NCBI GenBank assembly: GCA_958299035.1 | Contig: CATQJL010000359.1 | Location: 1-64,000, forward strand | From: Cylicocyclus nassatus | Lineage: Eukaryota > Nematoda > Chromadorea > Rhabditida > Strongylidae | Direction of reading: 5' to 3' | Length of the DNA: 64,000 bases | Position numbers and translations under genes: made by a program | Notes under the pieces: generated by a model | What the model saw: the letters and a program-made list of their open reading frames with translations, nothing else | The model's database searches: none | Told to the model about the DNA's origin: nothing | Shown here: positions 55,206-64,000 of the stretch, one piece after another | Numbering within the stretch: the stretch's first letter is position 1 | How the letters are laid out: every line of letters begins with the position of its first letter

Positions 55206-55510
55206 TTCTACGACCCCCGTTACGACAGTCGCATCATACGCTTGATCCTGGCTGGAACTGTTCTGGAAATCCGGATCAGTGTGAACCCAGCACAGAGACT
55301 ACTATGTGGTCCTACAACAACCGGCAACCTCGGCAACGCTACCCGCAACCTACGGCCGATCCCTTAGTAAACTATTACAGTATTTGTAATCAGCGTGATC
55401 GCTTACCCTCCTTTACCAACTCTAAGCGCACCATTTCAAGAGCAAAGATTGAGAAAATTGAAAGAGGTGCAGGACTCCTAATTGCCCGCGCCATGCAATC
55501 AATAGCGTAA
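55206..55510 (+). CDS. Small unrecognised ORF
   Basis: The frame 55304-55510 reads MWSYNNRQPRQRYPQPTADP and ends KIEKIERGAGLLIARAMQSIA. Its Arg/Gln/Pro-rich start is followed by a helix-like end. The composition is more protein-like than its neighbours, but I know no family and no upstream signal supports it. Confidence 0.25.
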
Positions 55511-56190
55511 GGAGCGGTCGTTGCGAGGACTGTAGACGTTTAAATTGCTCAAAAAGATTTTCTGTCAAAGTGTCGATTCGACGTTGTGAAGTATGTTTAG
55601 ACGCAAAATTCCCTGAAGTCTTAAAAAATCTGGTGAAATCAATGCGCGCTCGTTTTCGCTTGTAACAAGCTTGTAGCGCTTCGAGACCCAACGTTTCCAG
55701 GCGCGCCCCACGCATTGGTGTTCAAAGCTACGCGCGAGCAAATGGATTTTGCAAGCCTGTAATTATGCTAAAAATGGTTACTGTAGTCCTGGTCAGCATA
55801 TCGACCGTTTGTCAGTCCCCAGTCCCGTAGCCTAGGGTTCAAGAAACCATAAGATTGATGTTGCTCGATAATGAAATGTACAGTCGAATCATTTCATATG
55901 ATCATGTGTGCACTGCACACGCTGTCAATCTTTGGCGTACTCATCCTGGATTTGCGAATGCAAATACGCAAGAAACTACCCGAATGTTATTGCTCACATT
56001 AAGTTGAAGTGCTTAGTGCCTAAAAGGGAATGAAAACATCAAGAAAACATCGAAAACACTTACCTGAAGAGTTATCTGCTCCAAGAATCCGGGATGGAAA
56101 CGCCAAAGGTTGACAGTGTGTGCAAGGACCCACATGATCATATGAAATGATTCGATTGTAGCTTATGACGGCCGCCACGCGTCTGGACTG
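55511..56190. other. Spacer without recognisable gene
   Basis: CATATGATCATGTG near 55898 and its inverse near 56132 form a loose inverted pair, with AATGATTCGA-type flanks. Nothing else could be assigned. Confidence 0.35.
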
Positions 56191-56194
56191 TATG

Positions 56195-56300
56195 TGCGCA
56201 TAATATGGACTGGATCGGTTCAGCGGAATTTCCTTTTCGGAACATGCGTACATAAGTATACGCAGAAATACACGCCTAGACAAACCGACATTCAGTTTCA
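56195..56300 (-). mobile_element. Helitron-type 5' end remnant
   Basis: GGATCGGTTCAGCGGAATTTCC, CGGAACATGCGTACA and CAGACAAACCGACATTCAG-like sequence match the minus-strand 5' region of the element at 11558-12139. The remainder of the element is absent. Confidence 0.55.
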
Positions 56301-56409
56301 TAGGGCATTCGAAAAATCGTAACGATGGCGCGAGCGTTCGCACGCTCGCATCTCCTCTCAAACGTTTCAGATTTTCATCTTTACTCGAACTGGTTTTTCT
56401 GCTTATATA

Positions 56410-57333
56410 CTAGGCTGTTGCATAAGTTCTGTCCGATTTTTTTGCCTCATGTTTGAAGCAGCTGTTCTAAGAGAATTTCATCTCTAATTCGATACGGTTG
56501 GTATCATTGAAAAGTGCTTTCCTTGCGCTTTCTAAAGCATACCAGAATTCAATAAAATTCTTAGTGTACGGAGATCACAGGCCTAAAATCTCTAAGTGGC
56601 CGAGGTACGTTCTATCCCTAGAAATATGTCCTTGCGAGGATATCTCCACAATGCGCCCTTCAAGTCAGGTTCTTTCATTGGCTTCGGAATAAGGGTATGG
56701 AATGCTAGTATATGCAGAAGTTCGGTCCCATGAAGAATACGTCTTGCTAGTGAAATTTATCCTCGAACATAAATCTTTGGTATAGATGTTTTACAAGCAA
56801 TAACTTTCTGCGAATAGAAGTAATCGACAAACTCAAAGTTGGAGGTGCTAGGGCAAAGCAAGAGCTAACAGGGCCCATCCACCAATTCCTTTTCGGCGCT
56901 CATGTCAGTTGTAAAACGTTCGTAGTTCATAAATAGGCATGCACACATGTGCTGAAGCGAGGTCAAAAAGTGGCTAATTTTTTGTTCGGTCAAGAAAATC
57001 TCTCGGCAGCGCAAACCCTATGGGCTCTTTTATGTTGCATAATAATCTACGAAAATTTCTCTATCCATCCATTGTTAGAAAAGATGCCTATCAATTTTCA
57101 TAAGGGAGCGTTACCATGTCAAAAAAGACAGATTCGAAGAAAAACGCTGCGAAGTTTTTGCATTCTTGGTTCTTCCTTAACAAAGATTTGCGCAGATCTC
57201 AATATGCATTTTTTAGCCAAGGGACTGCTCAACACATAGAAACTGAGACCTTGGAAAAAAGTTGACTCTGAAAGAAGTTATGACATTTTAAACTCAAAAA
57301 TTCAAATCGGACAGAACTTATGCAACAGCCTAG
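56410..57333. mobile_element. mariner-like MITE, 924 bp
   Basis: CTAGGCTGTTGCATAAGTTC on the left has an exact reverse complement on the right, continuing through TGTCCGATTTTT. TA flanks it at 56408-56409 and 57334-57335. No D,D(34)D transposase is readable inside; the 96-codon frame at 56949-57239 lacks catalytic motifs. Confidence 0.8.
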
Positions 57334-57337
57334 TATG

Positions 57338-58252
57338 TTAGGTTGTAACAGAATTAATGCAGGTTTTCTGAATTTTGTGTTTGAATCATTATGACTTTTT
57401 ACACAAATAGTCTTTTCGTGTGCAGCAAAAATTGTTGTAATCAGCAAACTTTTCTCAACTCAGTATGCATTATTATGTTGTTATAACTTCACTGAGAAAA
57501 ATCTTATAGCCCGATTTCTGCCAAGAATTTTTTTGGAAAAACTTCACTTTAAGAGACCATAACTTACTATCAAATGTAGTAAGGTAGCGCAAATATAATT
57601 CACTGTGTAGCCTATGGTGGGTTGTGCAGCAGCGCTAAATTCGGAATTGAAAAAGAATTCTTTGAGAGAGGATATTTGAAAAAGTTTTGAAAGTACTCAT
57701 TTTTTCGACTTTTCTGAGAATTTGAAAAATCGCTTTTCTGAAACTTTTGAATTTTTTCAAAGCTGTGTAGGGAAAATGGCTCCCGATTTTTTCAGCCATA
57801 AATGCCTAATGTCTATTCTTCCTATATAAAGCGGAAGCTCAGCAGTCGCTTTGCGCTGAGGATTTTTATATAGGACAGACGGACCACAGCGACCGCTGAA
57901 CTTTGCTCTAAAATTTCTCGGCTCAGATGTTTTCAAAATTCATGAGTCAGCATGCATTTTGTAAAATAGCTCACTAAAAAATAATATGTATTTGCAGCGA
58001 ATTCCGATTGTTTCTGATGATTTAGAGCCAGGTATGTTGAGAGAGGGAATTTCGAGATTTGGTTTCTTAAATTCGTGAACTCAGAACTTCTAGACAAATT
58101 CACTTCCACTGAAACGAAAGAATGCATAAGAAACTAGAAGAAAATAGCTTTAAAATGATATGCGAAACTCTCTGAGAAAACACTTTCCTTTTCTAAACCA
58201 GCATTCTGAAAAAGTTAAGCGAGAAACCTGCATTAATTCTGTTACAACCTAA
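57338..58252. mobile_element. Second mariner-like MITE, 915 bp, adjacent
   Basis: TTAGGTTGTAACAGAATTAA on the left has its reverse complement on the right, including TGCAGGTTTYT. TA follows the right end. On the left the target bases are TG, one change from TA. It lies four bases from the previous element. Confidence 0.72.
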
Positions 58253-58254
58253 TA

Positions 58255-59657
58255 AGAGTATTTAGACATCGGAAGTGGCTGAGCTCAAAGTTAAGGTGAC
58301 ATGAGTGCCTTCTGCTCCTGTGGGCGCAAGGACCGCACTCAAATCCGTCGTTATAATTTTATAGGCAACCTATATTTGAGATTTATGTATTAAAACATTT
58401 GTTGCACGTTTATTTTTGTTAAGTATATGGCGAATGTAAAGTTTAGTAATCGTCTTTTATTACATCAAACCAGTAGAAAATGAAGTGCAGAAACTTAGGT
58501 ACTGACTTTCACAGAACAGATTTCGCAGTCGTTGCACTGTTTGCTACAGTGCCCCCTATCGCGCCCAACAGGAGCAGCATTCGTGGCGGGACCAGCGCGT
58601 ACCCGTGAACTTCAAAATGAACCCGATCACCGTTATTCCGCGTCTTATCGGGATTCTTATCTGTCTTTATGTTCATCTATGCACTTTCTATCGCGCTTTT
58701 GCCGTCATTTGAACGTAAAACAGTATTCGAAGTGTTTATTTAGATCAAAGGCAGTGGCTCGGCAAATCTCAACTTAGCGAAATTTTCGCTTACCTGGGGT
58801 TATTCAATACGCTGATCCCGAAAATGCACTTTTGAGAGCTTGAAAACGACGAAAACTGGTGTTTTTCAATATCCTTCTTTTCGGAATTGGACGAGTGTCG
58901 CAAGGCTGATAACGCTGAATCGCTGCAGACCCAATGGTTATAGCATTGCGGCGGAAAGCCTCCAATGGTGAGAAAGAATTCGCCAACTCGTTCGGATGCG
59001 TGTAAGATTAGTCTGCGCGTGTAAGTTTGAAAGCAATTTTCTCGGCAGGGAAAGCATGCTGTGCAACCGGGATTGCACTGTTTTCAAATTTGGGCGATAA
59101 AGAACCCACCGCGTTGAAATCCTGAGTTGTTGAGTTTTGCCGACCCACTGCCTTTAACTTTCGTTTTGCAGTCTGTCGAAGAGTGGATCAACTACAGGTT
59201 GCGCAGCAGCAGCACATCGAGCAAGTCAACCGGAGAATGTAAATTTTTGATAAAAGTTATGTTTGTTTCTGATTTGCAATATTTTAACAGCTCTGTTCAT
59301 TTTCAGCTCAACACCGCTTACATAACGTGTGCGATTCTCTGTGCTGCGATCTCTCATTCCTCTGGTCTAACTGAGTTCTCATCATCTATATGGCGACTGT
59401 TTTTTGTTTTTTTTCAGTTCTCTCAGTTGTATATGAGTGATTAATAAGGCGTACCCATGATTATTGGTATTTCTTACCTTCATTCACTTCAGTTCAGCAA
59501 AGAAATCCTATCATAAGCTCTAACGCTGACTGATGTTAGCTAGTCAGTGTACTACCGGCTACCAGTCACTCAGTGTAACTTGAACATCGATGTGTTGTAT
59601 CTACGATTCAGAGAATCAGTAATCATATCAATTCCAGGACTACCTTATACAATCATC
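58255..59657. other. Spacer; includes half of a long-range inverted pair
   Basis: 58507-58570 (AGATTTCGCAGTCGTTGCAC, TTTGCTACAGT) matches the reverse complement of 62385-62445, 3.9 kb away, so a large decayed element may span 58.5-62.4 kb. There is no recognisable gene. Confidence 0.4.
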
Positions 59658-60360
59658 ATGACTTATAATAACGGGCTAAGGATGTTTACGTGACTTTGTG
59701 TGTGTGTGTGTGTGTCTGTCTGTTACGAAATTCGTGGAGCGTGTTCCAGCCAACGTTCTAAGCCCAAATTTTGTATAGCGCATGCTAACTTCGTGAAAGC
59801 CCAACATGCAAAAGCACGAGTAGATTCGTTGAGTGGATCCCTCAGAATTTGCGCGCCAAACGGGTCCACCTGGCTTCTGTACCGCAAAAGTCGGTCCGTA
59901 TCACCACTTTTTGCAGAGTCGTGGATGAGTTTGGTAAGCAAATGTGCAAGCGATGGAGTTTAGCCAGAAAAGTGGTCGAAAGTTTACTACATAACGAAAA
60001 CGGCGCCATAACGAATTGGTTGTGTAAATGGTCAATTTGCCAAGGTTCTAGCTAAGCGTTTGAGAAGATTTTCGCACAGAGATGTAGCTCACGGTTATCG
60101 TTACCTTTATGGCGACTACCAAGTCATGACAAACCCAAAAACCTATTCAAATTTGCGTTTGTCTTCCTGCGAAAAGTTTCATCCACTCGAAATCACCGAT
60201 CTCACGTGAAAAGATTTTCTAAATGAGTGGTTGTTTACATTTTATTCGTGGTAGTCGGCATAGTGCGGTGAGTTCCACTGCAACGATTTTACGAGAATGA
60301 ATAAGGCACATAGATAGTAGAGCCAGTGCGAACCTCTGCGAAGCAGAGGTGACGCACTGG
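59658..60360 (+). mobile_element. Helitron-like element, hairpin family, copy 2
   Basis: TCATGACTTATAATAACGGGC after A59657 to GACGCACTGG before T60361. The CCTCTGC/GCAGAGG hairpin lies 11 bp from the 3' end. TC...CTRR ends, A/T insertion and no duplication fit Helitrons. A (TG)n microsatellite is at 59697-59715. Confidence 0.72.
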
Positions 60361-60596
60361 TGACTTATAATAAGCGGCTTAATCTAAAGTTGTGTGGAGT
60401 TTGTCCGTTACGAAATTACAGTGAGGAATGATACTAACATCATGCGAGGTTAAGATAGCGAGTATGGTTCATTTTTAACTACGGCTCACGCTGCAATTAA
60501 CCGAACAATGATTTGAGAGACAAGCTCTCAGAAAGTGAGTTTACCACGGTTTACGACGCCAGTGCGAACCTCTGCGAAGCAGAGGTGAAGCACTGG
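60361..60596 (+). mobile_element. Short Helitron-like element, hairpin family, copy 3
   Basis: It directly follows copy 2 and lacks the first bases (starts TGACTTATAATAAGCGGC), then ends CCTCTGCGAAGCAGAGG TGAAGCACTGG before T. Its body differs from copies 1 and 2, so it is a separate subfamily sharing ends. Confidence 0.65.
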
Positions 60597-60762
60597 TTAA
60601 TAATAAAGAAAGTAAGAGGTGACACCTTTTGTGGTCACATTACGCATATACTGTAAGTTAAGTTCGCACCGGAATTCGAACGGCTAGTAGTTCCCCTTCG
60701 GATACAGCCTTACAGAGGGCAGATGCGAAACAGGAACCCATTCTTTTATCATTATTCTTTTA

Positions 60763-61008
60763 CCAGTGCTTCACCTCTGCTTCGCAGAGGTTCGCACTGG
60801 CATCGTGAACCGTGTAAACTCACTTTCTGAGAGCTTGTCTCTCAGATCATTGTTCGGTTTATTGCAACGTGAGCCGTAGTTAAGAATGAACCATACTCGC
60901 TATCTTAACCTCACATGATGTTAGTATCGTAAATCATTCCTCACTCTAATTTCGTAACGGACAAACTCCACACAACTTCAGATTAAGCCGCTTATTATAA
61001 GTCATGAT
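60763..61008 (-). mobile_element. Short Helitron-like element, hairpin family, copy 4, inverted
   Basis: It is a near-identical inverted copy of 60361-60596, with complete ends TCATGACTTATAATAAGCGG and TGAAGCACTGG, A and T on the correct sides. With copy 3 it forms a 650-bp palindrome around a 166-bp unique spacer. Confidence 0.75.
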
Positions 61009-61624
61009 CATTACGTACAAATAGTGACAAAATGCGAAGAGAAAACGCTGCATAGTGACAATAATCATGGGTGCAGGTTGCACCGCAGCTTCATTTGGAG
61101 GTTCGTGAGTGCGCGCTGGTCCTGCCAGCAAATAGCGGCTCCCGCTCTGTTACGAATGCGTACAGTTCGTAAAGCTGTCGCGTTGGACTGTACCTTGGCA
61201 TGAGCTCAGTGTCAGTGGATGGAAAATAGGTAATCTATACTAGGTTATATGGTAAAAATATAGTTTTCAGCGCCTATCAAGTTGATGTTATGCAACTCAA
61301 CAACTTCAGGAAGAACAAAACTCGGAACATCCTCAGTGCAACATTCGTTCTTGGCTTTTTAAAGTACTAGTTTCAAGAAAACGCTTTAAATAGAAGATAA
61401 ATAGAATAACAGCTATATTTGATTTCCGAGAAGTATCACCTACCTAAGTAGGTCTGTGCAGTTTTTACACGTGGTACATCGAAACCATCTACTAAACTAT
61501 TCCACATTTGATGGAAAAAGACAGTGATTTCCAGTAGTCAGTTGAGATTAGGGTAATTACGGTGAAATGAAAGTGTGGGTCATTTTTTCTTATTCCAAAT
61601 AATTGATGTATTGATCCTAGTGCT
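61009..61624. other. Spacer without recognisable gene
   Basis: 61075-61140 resembles the inverse of 58560-58620 (GCGCGCTGGTCCTGCCA / TGGCGGGACCAGCGCG), again suggesting parts of a larger inverted element. Confidence 0.35.
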
Positions 61625-62026
61625 TTGTCGAGTGAACCACAGGGTCAAACTCTTGGCTCTAATTACTCGAATGTAATTTCCAACCATAGAGGAGCTCAGA
61701 CAATTGCATCGGAAAGTTCGCGGCCTCAAAGCGTGTTACATGGCGCGCCGCGGCCCTTAAAATTTCACCCGCACACGCCGCGGCCCATGTATATTTTACC
61801 GGGAACGCCGCGGCCAAAGTTGAAATCGGGAAGAGATTACCGGGAAGGTCGCGGCTCAACCACCTCACTCGGCGGGCCGCGGGCCCTATCAAAGGCCGCA
61901 CTTCTTACACGCTGTAGTTTAAGGCGCAACCCTCGTGAGATACGTCGCAGCGATGGGGCTACCCTAAGTGTTTATGTGGGTGGGTATCGCTTCTCCGACT
62001 TGGTCCTATCTGACAGATTGAGTTAA
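61625..62026 (+). CDS. ORF with degenerate decapeptide repeats
   Basis: DNA at 61717-61836 repeats with a period of 30 bp, each unit carrying GCCGCGGCC or a variant. The translation gives successive decapeptides PRPLKFHPHT, PRPMYILPGT and PRPKLKSGRD, preceded by SRPQSVLHGA. The frame is open for 133 codons. GC-rich blocks alternate with AT-rich ones, unlike the flanks. It may be an exon of a low-complexity protein or a coincidental minisatellite; a related GAPRSLIG stretch is at 62213. No function is assigned. Confidence 0.35.
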   Translation: MSSEPQGQTLGSNYSNVISNHRGAQTIASESSRPQSVLHGAPRPLKFHPHTPRPMYILPGTPRPKLKSGRDYREGRGSTTSLGGPRALSKAALLTRCSLRRNPREIRRSDGATLSVYVGGYRFSDLVLSDRLS

Positions 62027-62960
62027 TATGCTGATGAAATAAACTTCATCAGTTGGACGAGTAATATCGACGACATTAGATGACGTCGACAGATGAGCTA
62101 ACAAGTTGCTCAATTTGTGCTCAAGTCGTTGTCATGAAAGACACGCCAAAAGATTTTTCACTCTTCCTAGACCCACAAGCATGCTAAACAGGTCAACTAT
62201 CGGGCGCTTACAGGGTGCACCTCGGTCACTTATCGGGTCCAACTTCGGTTTATACCGGGCAGCTCGCGGCATGGATGATTGGTGGTCGAGCAAGCACCCG
62301 CGAACTTCCCGATGCGATTGTCTGAGAGGTTATTATAGCGGTTCTGAAACTGGCGAGTTAAACCGTCCCCATGAACGCCCTGTTTGGCTCGGTAGGGGGT
62401 ACTGTAGCAAACGGTGCAACGACTGCGAAATCTGTTCTGTCTGGTTATTTGTTATGGAGCCCATAGCGTGTTGCAGCGTCTTTGGTACTTTTGTTGCTAA
62501 ACCTCGTCTGCACAGGCACATAATAATTATTGGAGGGGAGTGCACATTTCGAGTGCGGAAATAAATTTTGTGCACATTACATATTTCGCTGCTTGTGTAT
62601 GCTACGAAACTAATTTGCTCTCAGCTGGTCACTTATACTTACTGCCTGCTGAATCCATTTTCAATGGGTACTCTATTTTTTCCGGTTCGGTCCCCGGACG
62701 TTTTCTTTGCGCTTCGGTCGTTGCCGGATGCGCAATCTGAATTCCTTGAATGAGAAACTAGTAGCACTTGAAAGAAGGTCTTGTTACCATCCAGATAAAG
62801 AACATAAGTGAGGCTTGTGGTCGAAACATGCTTAATGATGTGGTCTCCAGTCACTAAAATAGTACCTTTACTTTAAAGTAGGTAATAGATCACGAAAAAC
62901 ATGTACGTGACGTATGCTACTTATGCAGCATCTGCGTGCAATTTCTAGGTTGGTTCCAAT
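62027..62960. other. Spacer without recognisable gene
   Basis: A short perfect hairpin, CTGATGAA/TTCATCAG, is at 62032-62053. 62385-62445 pairs with 58507-58570 as noted there. Nothing else could be assigned. Confidence 0.35.
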
Positions 62961-63407
62961 TTAAAGGCAGTGTCCAGGCTAAACCTAACCCTCTCCGGTT
63001 AGTGTGGATTCTGAATCTAGGCCCCAGAAAAGGGGCATCTGCGTTGGTCCGGTCTTCTAACTTTGTCTCTGAATGGAGATAAGTGGCCTGGAAGTCCCTG
63101 GCTGGGCGGTGTCTGATATCAGACTCCGCCCAGCCAGGGATGCCTCCCGACACGTATTAACATGGTAGTGAGCAGAAGCTGCACACTGCTGCAACTGCAC
63201 CCGTGGAGTTGCAGCTCCTCGCCGCTGGCATGACGACGGAGACGGGCGATCTGAAACTCGTCCGAGCCCTCAAGACAGGGTCCCCAGGAATCGGGTTCTT
63301 TGTGAATTTTGGAGAGTTTGAGGTTCGGAACTGTAATCAGGGCCACGGAAAGGCCCCAGAATGACGAAAACATGGGGGACCAAATTCTGGGTGGACGCTG
63401 CCTTTAA
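62961..63407. mobile_element. piggyBac-like MITE (TTAA target), copy 2
   Basis: TTAA then AGGCAGTGTCCA on the left; TGGACGCTGCCT then TTAA on the right (63404-63407). A strong hairpin CCCTGGCTGGGCGG...CCGCCCAGCCAGGG sits at 63095-63140. It shares its ends with 35400-35770. There is no coding frame of note. Confidence 0.7.
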
Positions 63408-64000
63408 GATGATTCTAGGTGCGGAGTGCATGATTATAGAGGAACTTCGTGATTTTTTTTCTAATCAAGAACTGAAAATGAGGCAGGGCTAGTTTTTCCC
63501 CTTTTCTTACCGGACATTTGATAGTAAAGGGCAACACAAAGTGATTTCAACTTTTTCAAGCCTCAATATGAGGTGATGGTGTTCAAAATTCGAAGTTGAT
63601 GGGGAAAAGTAACGTGCGAAAAACAGATTTTTATTGAACACGTACTTTGGCGCCTTGTTGAATACCGTGAGCATTCATTGATGATTCACAGCGCAACGAA
63701 TTATGGACCTGTAAGCCAATCTCACTTAGCTCCTATTAACAAAAATGCAATCTTGAGTAGATCCTAAAGAATTTAGCCGATTCAAGCGTCCATTGGTGAC
63801 TTCGAATCCGTATCTGCTTGGCGCCCATATGGGCAGAGTCATGAGCCGTTGTAAACCGTTATTTTGCTAAGAAACCGTGCATGCAAAGCGCAAATTTGAC
63901 GGTACAAAGCCATATTCGGTTCAATGCTAGGCCAAAGCCTCTGGACGCTGAGTTATAACCGTTTCTCGGAACGAAAAATGAAAATTTAGGTAAAATTGAT
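63408..64000. repeat. Window end; contains a decayed Harbinger-like MITE segment
   Basis: 63830-63960 (AGCCGTTGTAAACCGTTATTTTG, CTAAGAAACCGTGCATG, GCCATATTCGGTTCAATG) aligns with the interior of the element at 20726-21175 (20850-20950). The element runs off the window. Confidence 0.5.

Noticed and set aside
56949..57239. Mariner transposase remnant
   Set aside because: The frame lies inside the mariner-like MITE, but none of the catalytic Asp motifs or the usual SPDLAP-type block can be read.
60640..60740. tRNA-like TTCGAA segment
   Set aside because: No acceptor stem, T-stem pairing or anticodon arm could be formed on either strand.

Overview
The window reads as a repeat-saturated stretch of an invertebrate genome, most likely a nematode. 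The pointers are a decayed RTE-type LINE of the kind I associate with strongylid nematodes, an intron of about 49 bp in a pogo transposase, short AT-rich spacers, and many TIR-bearing non-autonomous elements. I see no conserved host gene that I can name, no tRNA or rRNA, and no CRISPR array. Nearly everything that can be identified is a mobile element, often nested inside another. Family assignments rest on motifs, terminal repeats and target-site duplications read by eye.

Layout. 1-6252: a head-to-tail array of a Penelope-like retroelement (PLE), two complete 2978-bp units plus a third terminal repeat. Each unit carries a hammerhead-ribozyme-like core in the repeat and an intact 883-codon RT/GIY-YIG ORF. 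The copies differ at only three positions that I found, so mobility is recent. A Helitron-like 3' end follows directly. 6300-14500: AT-rich, with foldback MITEs, a Helitron-type element (11558-12139) and a palindromic dispersed repeat. 14533-14899: a small hAT-like element whose right end contains a 25-base match to a cDNA/gDNA amplification adapter, a probable assembly or library artefact. 15760-21679, minus strand: a second, different reverse transcriptase gene, now a pseudogene split by four kinds of inserted element (a GTAC-flanked foldback MITE inside the YIDD motif, a Helitron, a 2-kb pair of inverted mariner-like MITEs, and a Harbinger-like MITE).

22.1-22.9 kb: a second palindromic repeat copy. 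24.5-27.4 kb: RTE LINE pseudogene. 27.5-30.2 kb: a nearly intact pogo-family DNA transposon with TIRs and TA target. 30.7-31.1 kb: an RTE 3' fragment. 31.2-41.5 kb: MITEs of Harbinger, piggyBac-like, pogo and mariner type, and one short unrecognised gene with a frame-consistent intron (38.5-39.05 kb). 41.5-46 kb: a BEL/Pao retrotransposon with gag and protease but no visible pol, broken by stops and a MITE.

47.2-64 kb: Helitron-like elements ending in a CCTCTGC/GCAGAGG hairpin, two hAT-like elements with 8-bp target duplications, two adjacent mariner-like MITEs, a TTAA-flanked MITE, an unrecognised coding fragment set on the minus strand (48.0-49.6 kb), and a decapeptide-repeat ORF near 61.7 kb. 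The genes do not form an operon or pathway. What ties the region together is layered insertion, and in several places removing the younger element and one target duplication rejoins the older reading frame, which fixes the order of events.
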